From Branchiostoma belcheri (lineage: Eukaryota; Chordata; Leptocardii; Amphioxiformes; Branchiostomatidae), in the NCBI RefSeq assembly GCF_001625305.1, contig NW_017804198.1:841840-905839 (forward strand): a DNA stretch of 64,000 nucleotides. The letters are read 5' to 3'. The notes under the pieces are model-generated. The model saw nothing but the letters and a program-made list of their open reading frames with translations, did no database searches and was not told the DNA's origin. The translations under genes and the position numbers were made by a program. Shown in pieces: positions 1 through 10,550 of the stretch (position 1 is its first letter; each line of letters opens with the position of its first letter).

Positions 1-790
1 GAAACATCAAAGCCAATCAATTTACACACCTGGATGTACCACTCAATAGCTGTCACCGGGCACAAGAAAACGTCCTCACATCTCACCACGGCAAAGACTC
101 TCGTCGAACCTCCCCTCAACGTTTTTGTCAACGTGTGATTGAATATCAAACCGCTATTGTCTGGGAACGTACTGAAGAATCTCATTGGTCTTAATGTGAG
201 ACATATCCTCCCCCCTATCTCCCGAGAAAGCCGCTAACTTCAAGTACGCTTGGTCTCTTGCCATTATATACAACTGGATTGAGGACACGCCTGGCATCCT
301 GCATTCGGCATCAATATATTGCGCTATGTACAACAATTTGTCCAGGAACAACGGAATAGCCTGCTTTGGGCTCACTAGAGCTTTTGCCTGGTTTTCCTTA
401 ATTACCTTCAAGTACCTCCTGACCGAGTGATGGTTAGTTGGACTACCCCCTCCGCCCAACGGCTCTTCCCATTCCCTCTGTCTTCCTCTCTCCTCAAAAC
501 AGCTTTTTAACTTCGAGACAATAGCCGCCGCGGATGCCAAAGCCAATTTTACTGGGCATCCGCACATGCAGATACCATTTCGCCCTAGGTTACCGCACAA
601 ATTATGATGAACTTGGGTCTTCCCATGCCTGTTTTTGAATACCAAAAACCGAAGGACATCGTTTGGGGTGGCCAGTGTAGGGCTGATTTGAGAAGGAAGA
701 GGGGATAGGAAACTCTCAAACTCTCTCCACGTGGCTATCTTTTGCCTCTCAAACGACGTTAGTTGTTGCAGGACTTCCTGTATTTCCCTA
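1..790 (-). pseudogene. Tyrosine recombinase of the YR retrotransposon, frameshifted and truncated by the window edge
   Basis: Translation from about 790 down to 154 has the usual N-terminal part of metazoan DIRS/Crypton-type recombinases: ATPNDVLRFLVF, then HGKTQVHHNLC, a CGCP segment, SPKQAIPLFLDKLL, and DQAYLKLAAFSGDRGEDM, in which the Arg of GDRGED should be the first catalytic Arg of the RHRY set. The frame then stops at 154-156. The protein resumes in another frame from about 170 to base 1 with the conserved block GLIFNHTLTKTLRGG and CPVTAIEWYIQVCKLIG. A single frameshift near 165-175 explains this. The HxxR and Tyr motifs would lie left of base 1. Family call from remembered consensus; fairly sure. 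Confidence 0.75.
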
Positions 791-845
791 TCTATCCCTA
801 TCTATCCCTATCTACAGTATATCCCTATCTATCCCTATATATCTA
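779..845. repeat. 10-bp tandem repeat (CTATCTATCC type)
   Basis: About five to six units of TATCCCTATC/CTATCTATCC, interrupted once by an ACAGTATA segment. It lies just upstream of the recombinase reading frame (minus orientation), between it and the RNase H frame. Confidence 0.85.
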
Positions 846-991
846 CCAGCATGCCGCCTTGCGAAGTGGAACCGCTCCTCTCTGGTAACTGACTGACCAC
901 TTTCTGTAACAAAAACGTAAACAATTCGATCATACTTGGGGTTATTTTAATAGTCGTACTACTTTCTGTCCATAATGTACCTTCCAGGTCG

Positions 992-2325
992 CTAGCTGTC
1001 TATCCTGAACGCCCATAGATCCCATTGCAAATCTTTTGGGACGTATCCTTGCTTTGACGGGACCAAGATGGTTCCACTATCGCCCTTCTGTCCCAGTCGT
1101 ACTTTATTGCTGGCCTTGGCGTTCACTACCGCCCACCAATATGGCTTGGGATGCAATTCTGGTACTATCAGTGTGTAAGGGGCATTCCTGTTCCCCAGAT
1201 GTTGTAACACTGCCCCTATTGTGGCGAACGGGGAAAAGATGTACCCATTATCCCTTTCCTCTGGTTTCTGATTGAAAAAATCTACACCCTCTGCGCTCGG
1301 GGACGGTGTGGGGGAAATAAACCGGGCAGTCTTCGTGTTTGACCCTACCGCCATCCAATCTATCGTATGGGGGCCGAACGCTCTCTCTACCGTTGCCCAC
1401 GCGGTCGTGGACAGCGTTGCGTCTAGTGGTGACAGCCGTCTAGAGGGGGAGTCCGCGCAGTTATCTTTAGGCGGGACGTATGTCATCAAGATTTTGGCAT
1501 TTTGCTGCCTGGCTGTCTCAAACATCCTTTTCAAAATCCTTACCAAAACCAGGTCTTTGCCCCCTTCCCCTTCCCAGGCCTTCTCTACCGCTTGGTTGTC
1601 CGTTTCCAGCATCACCCTGGCGTTCTCAATGATACTACCCGCCGCTATCAGGGTGAGGGCGATCGCCTTTGCTTCTTTCACTTGAATTGGTGCTTGGAAA
1701 TCCTCTGCTGTCCAATAGTCTTGGACCGTTATGTCCTGGGACCCCGGGGGCTTTATCACGCCTGCCCACGCATAGCTAGAGGCATCTGTGGTAACCTGCA
1801 CTGTTATGTGTTTCTCCTCTACCCAAGGAAAAATCTTGTCGTGGTCATCTATCACTCGCCAGTGGATGATCTCCTCCCTTAGTTCCTTCGTCATTACTAC
1901 TGGGCTCCCTGATACTATCGCCCTGCCTATGGCCCTACACGCCTCCCTAGTGAACAGTTTTCCCATTGGTATCACTAGAGAAAATGCCACACACTTCCCT
2001 ACAAATCTTTGCAGCGTGCGGACGTCCACTTCTCCCTGCTCCGCGATATACTCTCTAAGGGTACCGAACTTCTGGATTTTGTCTCCTGGAATGCCAAAAC
2101 CTAGAGGCACTGACCACACTAACATTCCCAGGAATTTCACTACCTTCGAAGGGATCAAAACCGACTTTTTGAGCTCCAGGAAATAACCCAGGTCTATCAG
2201 GACTTTGCATAATATGTACGCACCTAACTGTGCCTTCTGAAATTCTACCGCATCCTGCGTTTCTGGGCTTACCTGTTTCTGACTAACCAGAGGAGATGGG
2301 GATGCGTGCTCCTGATTAAACCGCT
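992..2325 (-). CDS. RT thumb / RNase H polyprotein segment of the YR retrotransposon
   Basis: The open frame runs to the TAG near 992 and can be read upstream to about 2325. It begins with an RT C-terminal segment (AQLGAYILCKVLIDLGYFLE, then KVVKFLGMLVW) and continues into a DIRS-type RNase H. The four acidic catalytic residues are visible in order: VTTDAS, VKEAKAIAL, LETDNQAV and NCADSPSR. The tail (IFSPFATIGAVLQHLG, then PELHPKPYWWAVV) is the connector typical of these elements between RNase H and the recombinase. It is joined to the upstream RT only through a frame change near 2325, so the copy is probably inactive although this segment itself is intact. Confidence 0.8.
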
Positions 2326-3282
2326 AGGGGCGGAGCTGCTTTTCCTTGCTTTGTCGCTAGGTGAGGTCCTGCATGCCTATCATCGATATACTGTGACACT
2401 GGCGCCCCTAAAGATATCATATACGAAGTGGCCACCTTTCCTGTCGTGTTATACAGAAAAGCGCTATTTCTGTATCCAAAGGGTAACGACGCCCATAGCA
2501 GAAACCATCCCCCCATTCTACCCCTAAGTATGTCCTACACTCCTTCTTTATCATGATATGATCGTACCCCGACTTATCGTCGCACACCACTTGATATGCC
2601 CCTGTATAGATGTATCTCATCACATCTGAGAGCTTATCTAGCTTAAAAGGGATGTGGCGTGTCCACAGGTTGAGAAATCGTTCGTCATGACACAGCCGTG
2701 GCTTTGTGGGCTCTACTACTAACGGCATCGTAAGGTATTGGGGGTCTACCTCGCCCACTCTTCCTAACACCTCCAGCGCCCCTGTCCGTATCCTGTCTTC
2801 TAAGGTGCGGCTTATAAACTCTGCGAAGGATTTATTCGACGAATAGTTCGGGAAATAAATCGAGGGGGGAGACGGGGAGGAGTAGTGTACGCCCTTGAAT
2901 TTAGCTTTGAAAGGTTGCCAAAACTCTGTCAAGTCTACCCCTTCCCTTAACCAGTGCAATACCTGCTGCCCCAACGCTCCCTGATGTTGGGCTAACTCTT
3001 CCCAGTAACTTAAATTCTTATGAAGTTCACCCGCTCGGAAGGTTTTTGGATCCCGAAACTGCAGCTGCTGCGTCGTCGCCCTCACCGTGCCTGTTGCCAG
3101 CTCTTGCACTGCCGGCAGGGGTCCGTATGGAGCGGGGCCTGCCCCAGACCAATCTACCCACCGGACAGCCGACACACGCTCTTCCAACGCCTTCAGTGGA
3201 TTGAAGGGCACCTGCTTCTCCCATGCCGGGATGTTGATGGAGGACTCGATGGTAGGGTTCCTTACGCACTTCAGACGCTAAA
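2316..3282 (-). pseudogene. Reverse transcriptase of the YR retrotransposon, frameshifted
   Basis: The upstream part (3282 to about 2510) carries PFNPLKALEERVSAVRWVDW, a TRHIPFKLDKLSDV segment and the catalytic block VVCDDKSGYDHI (RT motif A with its Asp). The frame slips in a run of six C (about 2505-2510). The next frame (2516-2316) holds the LPFGYRNSAFLYN motif B and the Y-I-D-D catalytic box. A possible splice acceptor (ATATTTTAG followed by CGTCTGAAG) at about 3283 would start the exon in the right frame. RT identity is clear from motifs A, B and YIDD; the splice site is inference. Confidence 0.8.
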
Positions 3283-3687
3283 ATATTACACAACGTTTTA
3301 ATTTTAATCAAACCTCCAGTATAGTCCCGGCTTTCTGGTATGTAAGCATAAAAGGTTACATAACTCTAGAATTATCAAGTTAAAACAACGGTTTTTGACT
3401 ACCGTCCAAATGTCGGCTACTTTAACTAAATTTTGGTCTGCATGGAGAGGCCCTCGCTCGCTTCCCGGGCCACCAGCCGAAGCTATAAGGTGGCGGCAAA
3501 CCTATTGGGGAGAGCACGCACGGTCCACGAGTTAGGGCTTAGCCAGCCTAAATTGCCAGGATCTAGGTAGCAACTCTGAAACTGTAAGAAGACAAAGACT
3601 CCAACATACTGCTCAGTGCTTTAATGAGTCATCTCAACCATTATAATTTCCACAAACGGATAAATAGTCATTCTCTTATCTCTGTGT

Positions 3688-4322
3688 TTACATATCACGT
3701 ACTACAGATACAACTCTTCTACTAACAGGTTTTTTTTTACTACACAATTCCCATACAAAATTCCATGTCGTTCCGGTCCATCGGCGGCTACACAGCGTTT
3801 TACTCTTTACTCTCAGTGTTGTCGGGACAGTCCCTGGCCCAGTGGCCCTGTGCCAGACACTAGCGCATTGGTTCTTCCCTAATTTTCCCCAATGTCCCTT
3901 CACACTTCTATCTTTGCTGGGACCAGGATAGCGGGTCTTAACCGAAGCTGAGACACTCTTAGAACCAACATCCTTCACTGCCTTCCAGGATTTTATGAAG
4001 GCGGAAACTTTAGACGCCGCCTGAGCCTTCACAGAAGCGCCGAACAGTCGTCTAACCAACGGCCCGAAAAAGGGCTTCGATTTCTCCGTGACCAACTCTT
4101 CTGCGAAGGCTTCAAACTCCTCAGCTCGCTCATGACCCTCTCTCCTTGCTACAGACACCAGATTGTCTACCAAGGCCATGGCATGGTTGGGCGCGAATGT
4201 TGCATCGTGGTGAGTAGCGCAGTAGATATTGAGTTCGTTGAGAAGGGATTCTGTCGAGACTTTCTTCTCCCTCATTGCCTGGACCTCTTGTTTGAGCTCG
4301 TCCAACTGTCTCTTCAGCTCCT
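3688..4322 (-). CDS. Gag-like ORF/exon of the YR retrotransposon
   Basis: About 210 residues. They start with a heptad-like, charged segment (ELKRQLDELKQEVQAMREKK) suggestive of a coiled coil, followed by a helical middle part and a basic C-terminus (KTRYPGPSKDRSVKG onwards). No zinc knuckle is seen. A good splice acceptor, TTTGTTCTGTCACAG before GAGCTGAAG, sits at the upstream edge. Its position ahead of RT on the same strand is the main reason to call it gag. An unrelated host exon is possible but less likely. Confidence 0.45.
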
Positions 4323-5116
4323 GTGACAGAACAAATCCATTTCAGCCACATGCACACACTGTGGTCTATACCTTGCATTATCCTCCCAAATAGGTATTCA
4401 CTACGCCTACCAAATGGGCACCGCCAAATAATACGATCAGAGTACAGGTCAAACCCTGCATTCAGGCCGGCCGCTTGTACCCAATCCTTCAAATTCACCC
4501 GACCTTGCTATCATCCCCACGTCAGGGGGTGATGAAAAACTAAAGGAACACAAAAATAAAGAAAAAACAAAACACGAACGCACACGGAAAACTGACGATC
4601 AAATTGACCCAACCGAAAAGGATAAAGAAAAACTAAAGAAGAGAGAAAAACAAAAAAACAAAACCATCGGCTTAAAACCCGACAAACCCAACCAAGGGGA
4701 CAACGGAAAACCACAGTAAAATTAAAAAAAAAAAACCGTAAAACTCTAGCCGAAGCACCCGTGGGAAACTGTCGACTTAGGGGTAAAATTTGGTTGAAAA
4801 CACAATAGAATTTTTACACCCCTAGTCTGTGAAGCAAAAAATTCCCCAACAAACTATAAAAAAGGACGAGGCCACGTCTACAAACGTAAACAAATCCACG
4901 GGAAAAACACATCCTCCCTCTGTCTACGGACCGGTGGTCGCTAAAAACCGATCGAAAACCGTCTTTCTACCGGTAAATGTACCACCATTTTCCTCACCTT
5001 AGAATGCTCGACCCTCTTTTCGAAATCCTCTAGGGGGAACGAAACATCCGATAATCCCTTCTTTGTCGACCAAATCGAAATTGTTACCCCAACACAGAAG
5101 ATACCAAACAAAACAC

Positions 5117-5320
5117 AGACCGCCCCACGGTCTTTCACCAAAAGTAGAGACTGTCCCACAGACTCTAACCCATCCACGTGGTATCGTAAACTGTCCTACA
5201 GTTTCTCGCTCCCAGATTGTCCGACAATCTCCAAAACAAAAAACTGTCCAACAGTTTCTCTCGTCCTTCCTGGTTGTCTAACAAGCTGTCCGGCGAAATC
5301 CCTAGACCGTCCAACAATCT
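5117..5320. repeat. Array of seven 17-nt hairpins (core TGTCCnACA)
   Basis: Seven 17-nt dyads start at 5117, 5148, 5188, 5214, 5241, 5271 and 5304, spaced 26-40 nt. Those at 5188, 5214 and 5241 are perfect 7-bp stems around a 3-nt loop: AAACTGT-CCT-ACAGTTT, AGATTGT-CCG-ACAATCT, AAACTGT-CCA-ACAGTTT. The others have one or two mismatches. Stem positions 2/16, 4/14 and 5/13 change in pairs (A-T to G-C, C-G to T-A, T-A to C-G), so the symmetry itself seems conserved. Confidence 0.8.
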
Positions 5321-5498
5321 AGCAAAACGCACCTCCTCGCTGCCAAGAACAAGATCACACATTCCAACAACCCGACGTAAAACCGACACCGGAGCATTAA
5401 CATACCTCAGCACCAAATACGACCGAAAAAGTACACCCGTGAGTCTGAGAAAATCCTATCAAACAAACAGACAAAATCAAAACGGAGGCAAATACTCG

Positions 5499-5748
5499 TA
5501 CCTGCGGCGTTTCCGCGCCCTGAGCGGGGACCTCCGAGGCGGACGCTGAGCTAGTTCCTGGGACCGCAGTAGTCGTGGCCGAGCTGGTAGCGGTCACTGG
5601 GCCCGAAGCCTTCGGCATGGGGTGTTTCCCCTTTCCGCTCCCTGTAGTCGCCGTCACGGTGCTTGTCGTGGCGCCCTTGGAGTTGGACCCACCCGGCACG
5701 GCCACCTGAACGGTCGTCACCGTTGCCGCACCCGCCGCTGTAGTCGCT
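5499..5748 (-). CDS. Ala/Thr/Ser/Gly-rich low-complexity exon, probable 5' exon of the retroelement gag
   Basis: Bounded by an acceptor (TTTCTGTTTATGCAG) at its upstream edge near 5749 and a donor (CCGCAG followed by GTACGAGT) near 5498. The frame is open across the exon and encodes mainly A, T, S, G and P (for example TTVQVAVPGGSNSKGATTST). If spliced to the gag-like exon at 4322 the intron is about 1.2 kb and contains the hairpin array. Spliceosomal introns have been reported in DIRS-like elements as general knowledge. Linking this exon to the element is inference. Confidence 0.35.
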
Positions 5749-5749
5749 G

Positions 5750-6637
5750 CATAAACAGAAACAAACCAAGTTACAACCAGATAAAGGTAAAACCAAAGGG
5801 GCCCTCGTCACAGAAACAAGCGCGCACATGTTCGAAATACGAAACAAGCGCGCACATGTTCCGGTTTGGGAAGCCCGGGTGCCACAGTGCTAAAACATTC
5901 CTTACTCCACCTAAATAACCTATTTTCCCAAGCCCCTACCGCCAAACAGTACCTCCTAAAGCTGGTACCGTAGACACGGTCTTTCCCGGAACTTGGCTCA
6001 TGATTTCTGGTAACCGGGATGGCGGCCGAGAAACGTAGAAAAGAAACCCGCAGACGGAGCTAATAATCCAGCCACCTTCACGCGTCCGCGGCTTCGCAAA
6101 AACTGGTGAAGTGGAAGGGTTTTGTCACATGGCCTGACCTCTCGCGTAGACGTAGTCTCGCGAGATGTCCGTCCATTGTGACGTCACTGGGAATAGAGGA
6201 AAGTCGTGTCAAGGGCACAATATCGGTGACATGGGTGGGGATGGAACCCGGTACCTCTTGGACCTTAGCCTGCATTTAGCCAAGCCCTCAGAAGTACGAG
6301 GCTCCGCCCCAGACACGTAAATACGAAACATCATGTTTTGGAATGGATCATTTAGAATGCAGCAGGCATTCCAAATTATGATTTGGAATGGAACACGTTT
6401 TGGAATGCAACAGGCTTATCAGGAGCCTTGGATTACAATGACAGACATTATTAGAAAACTCTCCCAGAAAGAAAATCGAAATGTGTCCACATGTCCACAT
6501 GTATCTATTTAGATGTCCTTGATGTCCTCCTAATATAAAATAAATATTTATAAGTAGATAAGATTTTCAACGGATAGAGCAGTAGAGAATAAAAATAGTA
6601 ATTATTGTTTTCCTACTTCTTATAGAAAAGTATAATA
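5750..6637. other. Intergenic, no gene seen
   Basis: Between the retroelement and the NHL gene. It contains a few imperfect direct repeats of the word GGAATG(C/G) near 6340-6415 and an AT-rich stretch before the ATG at 6638 that may hold the promoter and 5' UTR of the next gene. No TATA box is called with confidence. Confidence 0.4.
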
Positions 6638-7676
6638 ATGTCAGCCATGATGGAGATGAGAGTTCCAAACGCTCAGAACGAAGATCATCAGTACGCATCA
6701 AACATCCCTGGTGACCAGCATCCTAACAACTTGCAACACCCGAATCCGATGTACCCACAGAATACCCTAGACCCCATTCCGATGCACTCTTCACACACAC
6801 AAGACGACAGAGATCCTATGTACCAACAGAATAACCAAGACCCCAACCCGATGTACATTTCACACACACAGGACGACACAGATCCTATTAACCAACAGAA
6901 TAACCAAGACCCCAATCCGATGTACACTTCACACACACAAGACGACACAGATCATATATACCAACAGAATACCCAAGACCCTAATCCGATGTACACTTCA
7001 CACACACAAGACGACACAGATCATATATACCAACAGAATACCCAAGACCCTAATCCGATGTACACTTCACACACACAAGACGACAGAGATCCTATGTACC
7101 CACAGAATACCCAAGACCCCAACCTGATGTACATTTCACACACACAGGACGACACAGATCCTATTAACCAACAGAATACCCAAGACCCCAACCCGATGTA
7201 CACTTTACACACACAAGACGACACAGATCATACATACCAACAGAATACCCAAGACCCCAATCCGATGTACGCACCAAGCGATCTTGATGCAGATCTGGAT
7301 TTTCCGCAAAACGCCGCCGATCTTAATCAGCCGGACCGCCCCGAACCAGCTTCCCTGTCCCCCAGTAGTGAAGACAATGTCTTCAACCGACCATCGGCAG
7401 GAAGATCTATGACAAACAACGAAACATCCGTGAAGACAGTTTACAGTGATGACGACCCCTACATCCAGCCATACGCAACTTACCGTGGTGAAGAAGGTGG
7501 TCGTGATGACAGTGAGATAAACCCAACGCGTCAGACTGAAGCTCACACTCCGGCATCTGTCAGCGAAGACAGAAACATACAAGGAACTCATAACCCCCCA
7601 GGTACGGGTCGTCCCCAGACGATGCACGTACAGAACCCAACATATCTGGGAAACGTTCCACAACAACCACCTAGTG
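6638..7676 (+). CDS. NHL membrane protein, exon 1: cytoplasmic tail with tandem NPxY repeats
   Basis: First coding exon (ATG at 6638; 346 codons plus one base; donor GTAAGA at 7677) of a predicted 831-residue type II membrane protein whose exons all agree in phase (6638-7676, 9028-9167, 9380-9845, 11822-12672). There is no signal peptide. Residues of about 35-210 are a tandem array of a 23-residue (69-nt) unit of the form DPNPMYTSHTQDDTDHIYQQ: seven NPMY, one NLMY and one decayed copy, alternating with a second tyrosine in DPMY/DHIY. After the array come YSDDDPYIQPYATY and another NPxY (QNPTYLGN). NPxY is the classic ligand for PTB domains and for clathrin adaptors. Function in adaptor binding or endocytosis is inference. 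The product is not a known named gene. Confidence 0.85.
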
Positions 7677-9027
7677 GTAAGATTTGTCTGTTTTTTAAAG
7701 CTTTTCAATTCGTTTCAACTAATAATAATAATCCTCAATAAGGTTAGGTTCTGTGTCTAACTATTTTGAAGTTTTGAGCAATGTCACCAGGAGATTCTAC
7801 GACACTCAGTTCAGTTCAGAGGTTGTTGAGCACAAAAGCTTATTTGACGTCAAGAACCTAATATAGTATGTTCATTCCTTGGCCACAACTGGTACTGTTC
7901 AGATTTGGTTAGGTTAATTTTAGCGACGCTAATATAACGTCTGTAATGTAATATGTAAGAAATTTTACAGAAATGTGCCGTTAATATTTCCTGTAGTGAT
8001 AAATATAATAAGATGTATGTTGTATGAGATCAGGATCTGTTGTGCATAATTAATGAGGAAATTGTATTATAATACCAGATTAGTTAATTACGGTAATTAC
8101 TAATACATACTTGTGGCAGTTGAAACTTTATTTATTCATAACCTCATTATACATGCATTATGTAAATCAGGATCGCTTTTGAAAGATAAGTCTTCCATAG
8201 TTTGAAGAAATGGCGGTAGTATAATATTTGGGTAGAATATGAAATGGACCTTATTTTTATATTCTAAAAGGATACCTTTAGCTATTAGGACTGTGGGATC
8301 ATCATGATTTCAGAATGTGATGATTGATATAATCAGCAAATATGTAGATAATGCAAATTTGGATTTAATTTGCATAATTCAACAGGAAACTGTATGAATA
8401 AGCTGCGTTCCATTATAGAACTTTCAAACATCATTGATTGAGAAAGAAACGGCTATTGATGGGTATCAAATGATCTTTCCTGTTTGATTAATTACAATTG
8501 CTTCAGTAGAGTAATGCTAGATGACAGGAACGTCATATTTGACGCACTTAAAAGTTTATTAAGCATATCAGTTTTTTTAAAGGAGTGGTTCAATGCAAGG
8601 CCTATACGACACCACTTCTCGGCATTGAACTAGAAAGATGAGAGAAATATGGCTATGTCAAGAGATCGCGGTGAACGTTTGATTTGAAAAGCCTGTAGAT
8701 TGTAGGTTGGTGGGAAACACTTGTGAGGGAGGGAATTCCTAAGCTTGGCCGTACGGGGAAAGAAACTGTCACTATAAAAAGATTTCGAACAATGAATTTG
8801 GACAGTGAAGTTGTGTGAGCTAGTGGAGAACCTAGTGGAACGCTCAAAAGGTCTGAGTGCTGGAACTAGTTGGGTGAGTTCTGCATAGCAATGACCATGA
8901 AAATATCTGTAAAAGAGGAATAGAGAGGCAACATTTCATCTATGGGAATTGGGGCCTGACTTGGAGGCCAGAGGATAACTCATTGACATAAAAATACCAA
9001 CACCTTAAACTGCTATGTAATTTTCAG
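7677..9027 (+). other. Intron 1 of the NHL gene
   Basis: GTAAGA donor at 7677 and TGTAATTTTCAG acceptor ending at 9027. AT-rich. No coding segment or recognised element was seen inside. Confidence 0.7.
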
Positions 9028-9167
9028 TGTGGACATGCCGTAAGGTGGGCATTATAGCTGTAATAGCTGCCCTTCTGGTGGCATCGACCATTGGCGGGAT
9101 CATCGCGGCTACTGTTTCTATATTCAAAATGACAGCCTGTGACATTTGCTGCGTTTCAACCTGTAAG
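9028..9167 (+). CDS. NHL membrane protein, exon 2: transmembrane segment
   Basis: 140 nt, entered in phase 1 and left in phase 0 (AAG followed by GTAAAT). After CRK it encodes an uninterrupted hydrophobic stretch of about 27 residues (VGIIAVIAALLVASTIGG and on), then a Cys-rich juxtamembrane segment (TACDICCVSTCK). Basic residues before the segment and Cys and Thr residues after it fit an N-in, C-out (type II) topology. Confidence 0.85.
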
Positions 9168-9379
9168 GTAAATATTTCAAAACTTTTAATGACGTTTTTA
9201 ACTATCTGCAGTTGGTACGATTGTACATATACTATATATTTCTTACTTGGGTCTATTCAAACGTTTCTGAAAGCATTTTTATGGAGAATTTTCTGTCAGA
9301 TATTCGTCAATATTCTTAATCAGCACATTTTGTCTCTATGGTGGTGACAACTTAAATGACACTATCACATTTTCTTTAG

Positions 9380-9845
9380 CCTATATCAGCTTTCGGCACT
9401 ACCTACACCACTGGTCACCCTGTTGTGGACACCACCTTCACCACTGGTCACCCTACCGTGGACACTACCTACACCACTGGTCACTCTGTCGTGGATACTA
9501 CCCACACCACTGGTCACCCTGCCGTGGACACCACCTACACCACTGGTCACCCTGCCGTGGACACTACCTACACCACTGGTCACCCTGCCGTGGACACTAC
9601 CTACACCACTGTTCAACCTGGAGTGGACCCAACCTACACCACTGGTCACCCTGCCGTGGACACAACCTACACCACTGGTCACCCTGTCGTGGACACTACC
9701 TACACCACTGGTCACCCTGCCGTGGACACTACCTACACCACTAGTCACCCTGTCGTGGACACTACCTACACCACTGGTCACCCTGTCGTGGACACTACCT
9801 ACACCACTGGTCAACCTGCCTACACGACGCCATTTCCCCACACAG
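9380..9845 (+). CDS. NHL membrane protein, exon 3: Thr-rich tandem-repeat stalk
   Basis: Acceptor CTTTAG at 9379, donor GTATGT at 9846. Roughly thirteen copies of an 11-residue (33-nt) unit, consensus TTYTTGHPAVD, with few substitutions (GHSVVD, VQPGVDPT). The Thr and Pro content suggests a mucin-like O-glycosylated stalk lifting the propeller off the membrane. Near identity of the units at DNA level points to recent unequal exchange or slippage, so copy number probably varies between haplotypes. Confidence 0.85.
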
Positions 9846-9917
9846 GTATGTACTGTACGGTGTTATCATCGACAAGTGGAATCTATGAGCTGATGTCTGG
9901 CTTTATCTCGTTATTAC

Positions 9918-9954
9918 CTCCTTGAGAAATGGAGGTATTGTTTTTGGCGCGTCT

Positions 9955-9998
<44 letters not shown>

Positions 9999-10160
9999 CC
10001 GCACATTTGTAGTTAGCATAACTTCAGAACGCCTTTATGGCCTGTAATGATATTTGGTATGCTGGTAGGTCTTAGGAAGCCAAAGGTCAAGGTGAAATAT
10101 GGGCCTTCTGGTGGCTGTCCTTGATACTGCAACAGAACTTTTGTATTTTGAGGGAAACAG
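9918..10160 (+). repeat. Dispersed repeat, copy 1 (ACCTCC...GGAGGT start)
   Basis: Starts with ATTACCTCCTTGAGAAATGG, runs through a (GT)n tract, and continues TTTCCGCACATTTGTAGT, then TATGGGCCTTCTGGTGGC. Homologous to the copies at 10551-10925 and, for the second half, 23535-23716. Confidence 0.7.
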
Positions 10161-10550
10161 ATGTGCGGGTTATGCAACAAAACACCAGTTGTGAAAGACT
10201 TCCTCTAACGCAAAACACGTGTGTAGGCAGCGCGCCTACCCGGTTTTATTAATGAGGTTCTCCCTCTGTAATAGGCGACATGTACTGAGTTGACCATATC
10301 TATTACAGCCTGACCTATTTCAGGTCAAAGGTTCTACTGTATTAGCTTTTTGTTAAAAACAAAAAACCTGTGTTATTTTGTTCTGTACTGTAGTGTAGTG
10401 TAATGTGTAAAAACATTTACAAAAACTCATATATTTCATGGAGGTTTGAGATTTCCGAATTCTTGTTACCTTTGCCAAGAAAGTTATATTTTCGGTAGCG
10501 TGTGTGCAGACACGATAACTCGAGAAGGTTAAGATAGACTGGTTGGAATT

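Larger units (their letters stand above)
1..5750 (-). mobile_element. Decayed DIRS/Ngaro-like tyrosine-recombinase retrotransposon (3' end off window)
   Basis: Read on the minus strand, the order is Ala/Thr-rich exon, gag-like exon, reverse transcriptase, RNase H, tyrosine recombinase. This order, and a recombinase in place of a DDE integrase, is diagnostic of YR retrotransposons of the DIRS/Ngaro/PAT group. Coding continuity is broken by frame changes near 2510, 2325 and 165-175, so this copy is dead as read. Terminal or split repeats were not identified; the 3' end lies beyond base 1 and the 5' limit (about 5.75-6.3 kb) is a guess. The 3' border with the next gene is at most 6.6 kb. Confidence 0.75.

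Noticed and set aside
1036-2186. Plus-strand ORFs over the RNase H segment
   Set aside because: The minus strand carries recognisable RNase H motifs; the plus frames are shadows.
5117-5320. CRISPR-like array
   Set aside because: Spacing is irregular, repeats are short dyads with varied sequence, and the context is a eukaryotic retroelement.
9386-9893. Antisense and shifted ORFs across the Thr-rich repeat exon
   Set aside because: A 33-nt repeat without stops is open in several frames; only the frame joined in phase to the membrane and NHL exons is taken as coding.
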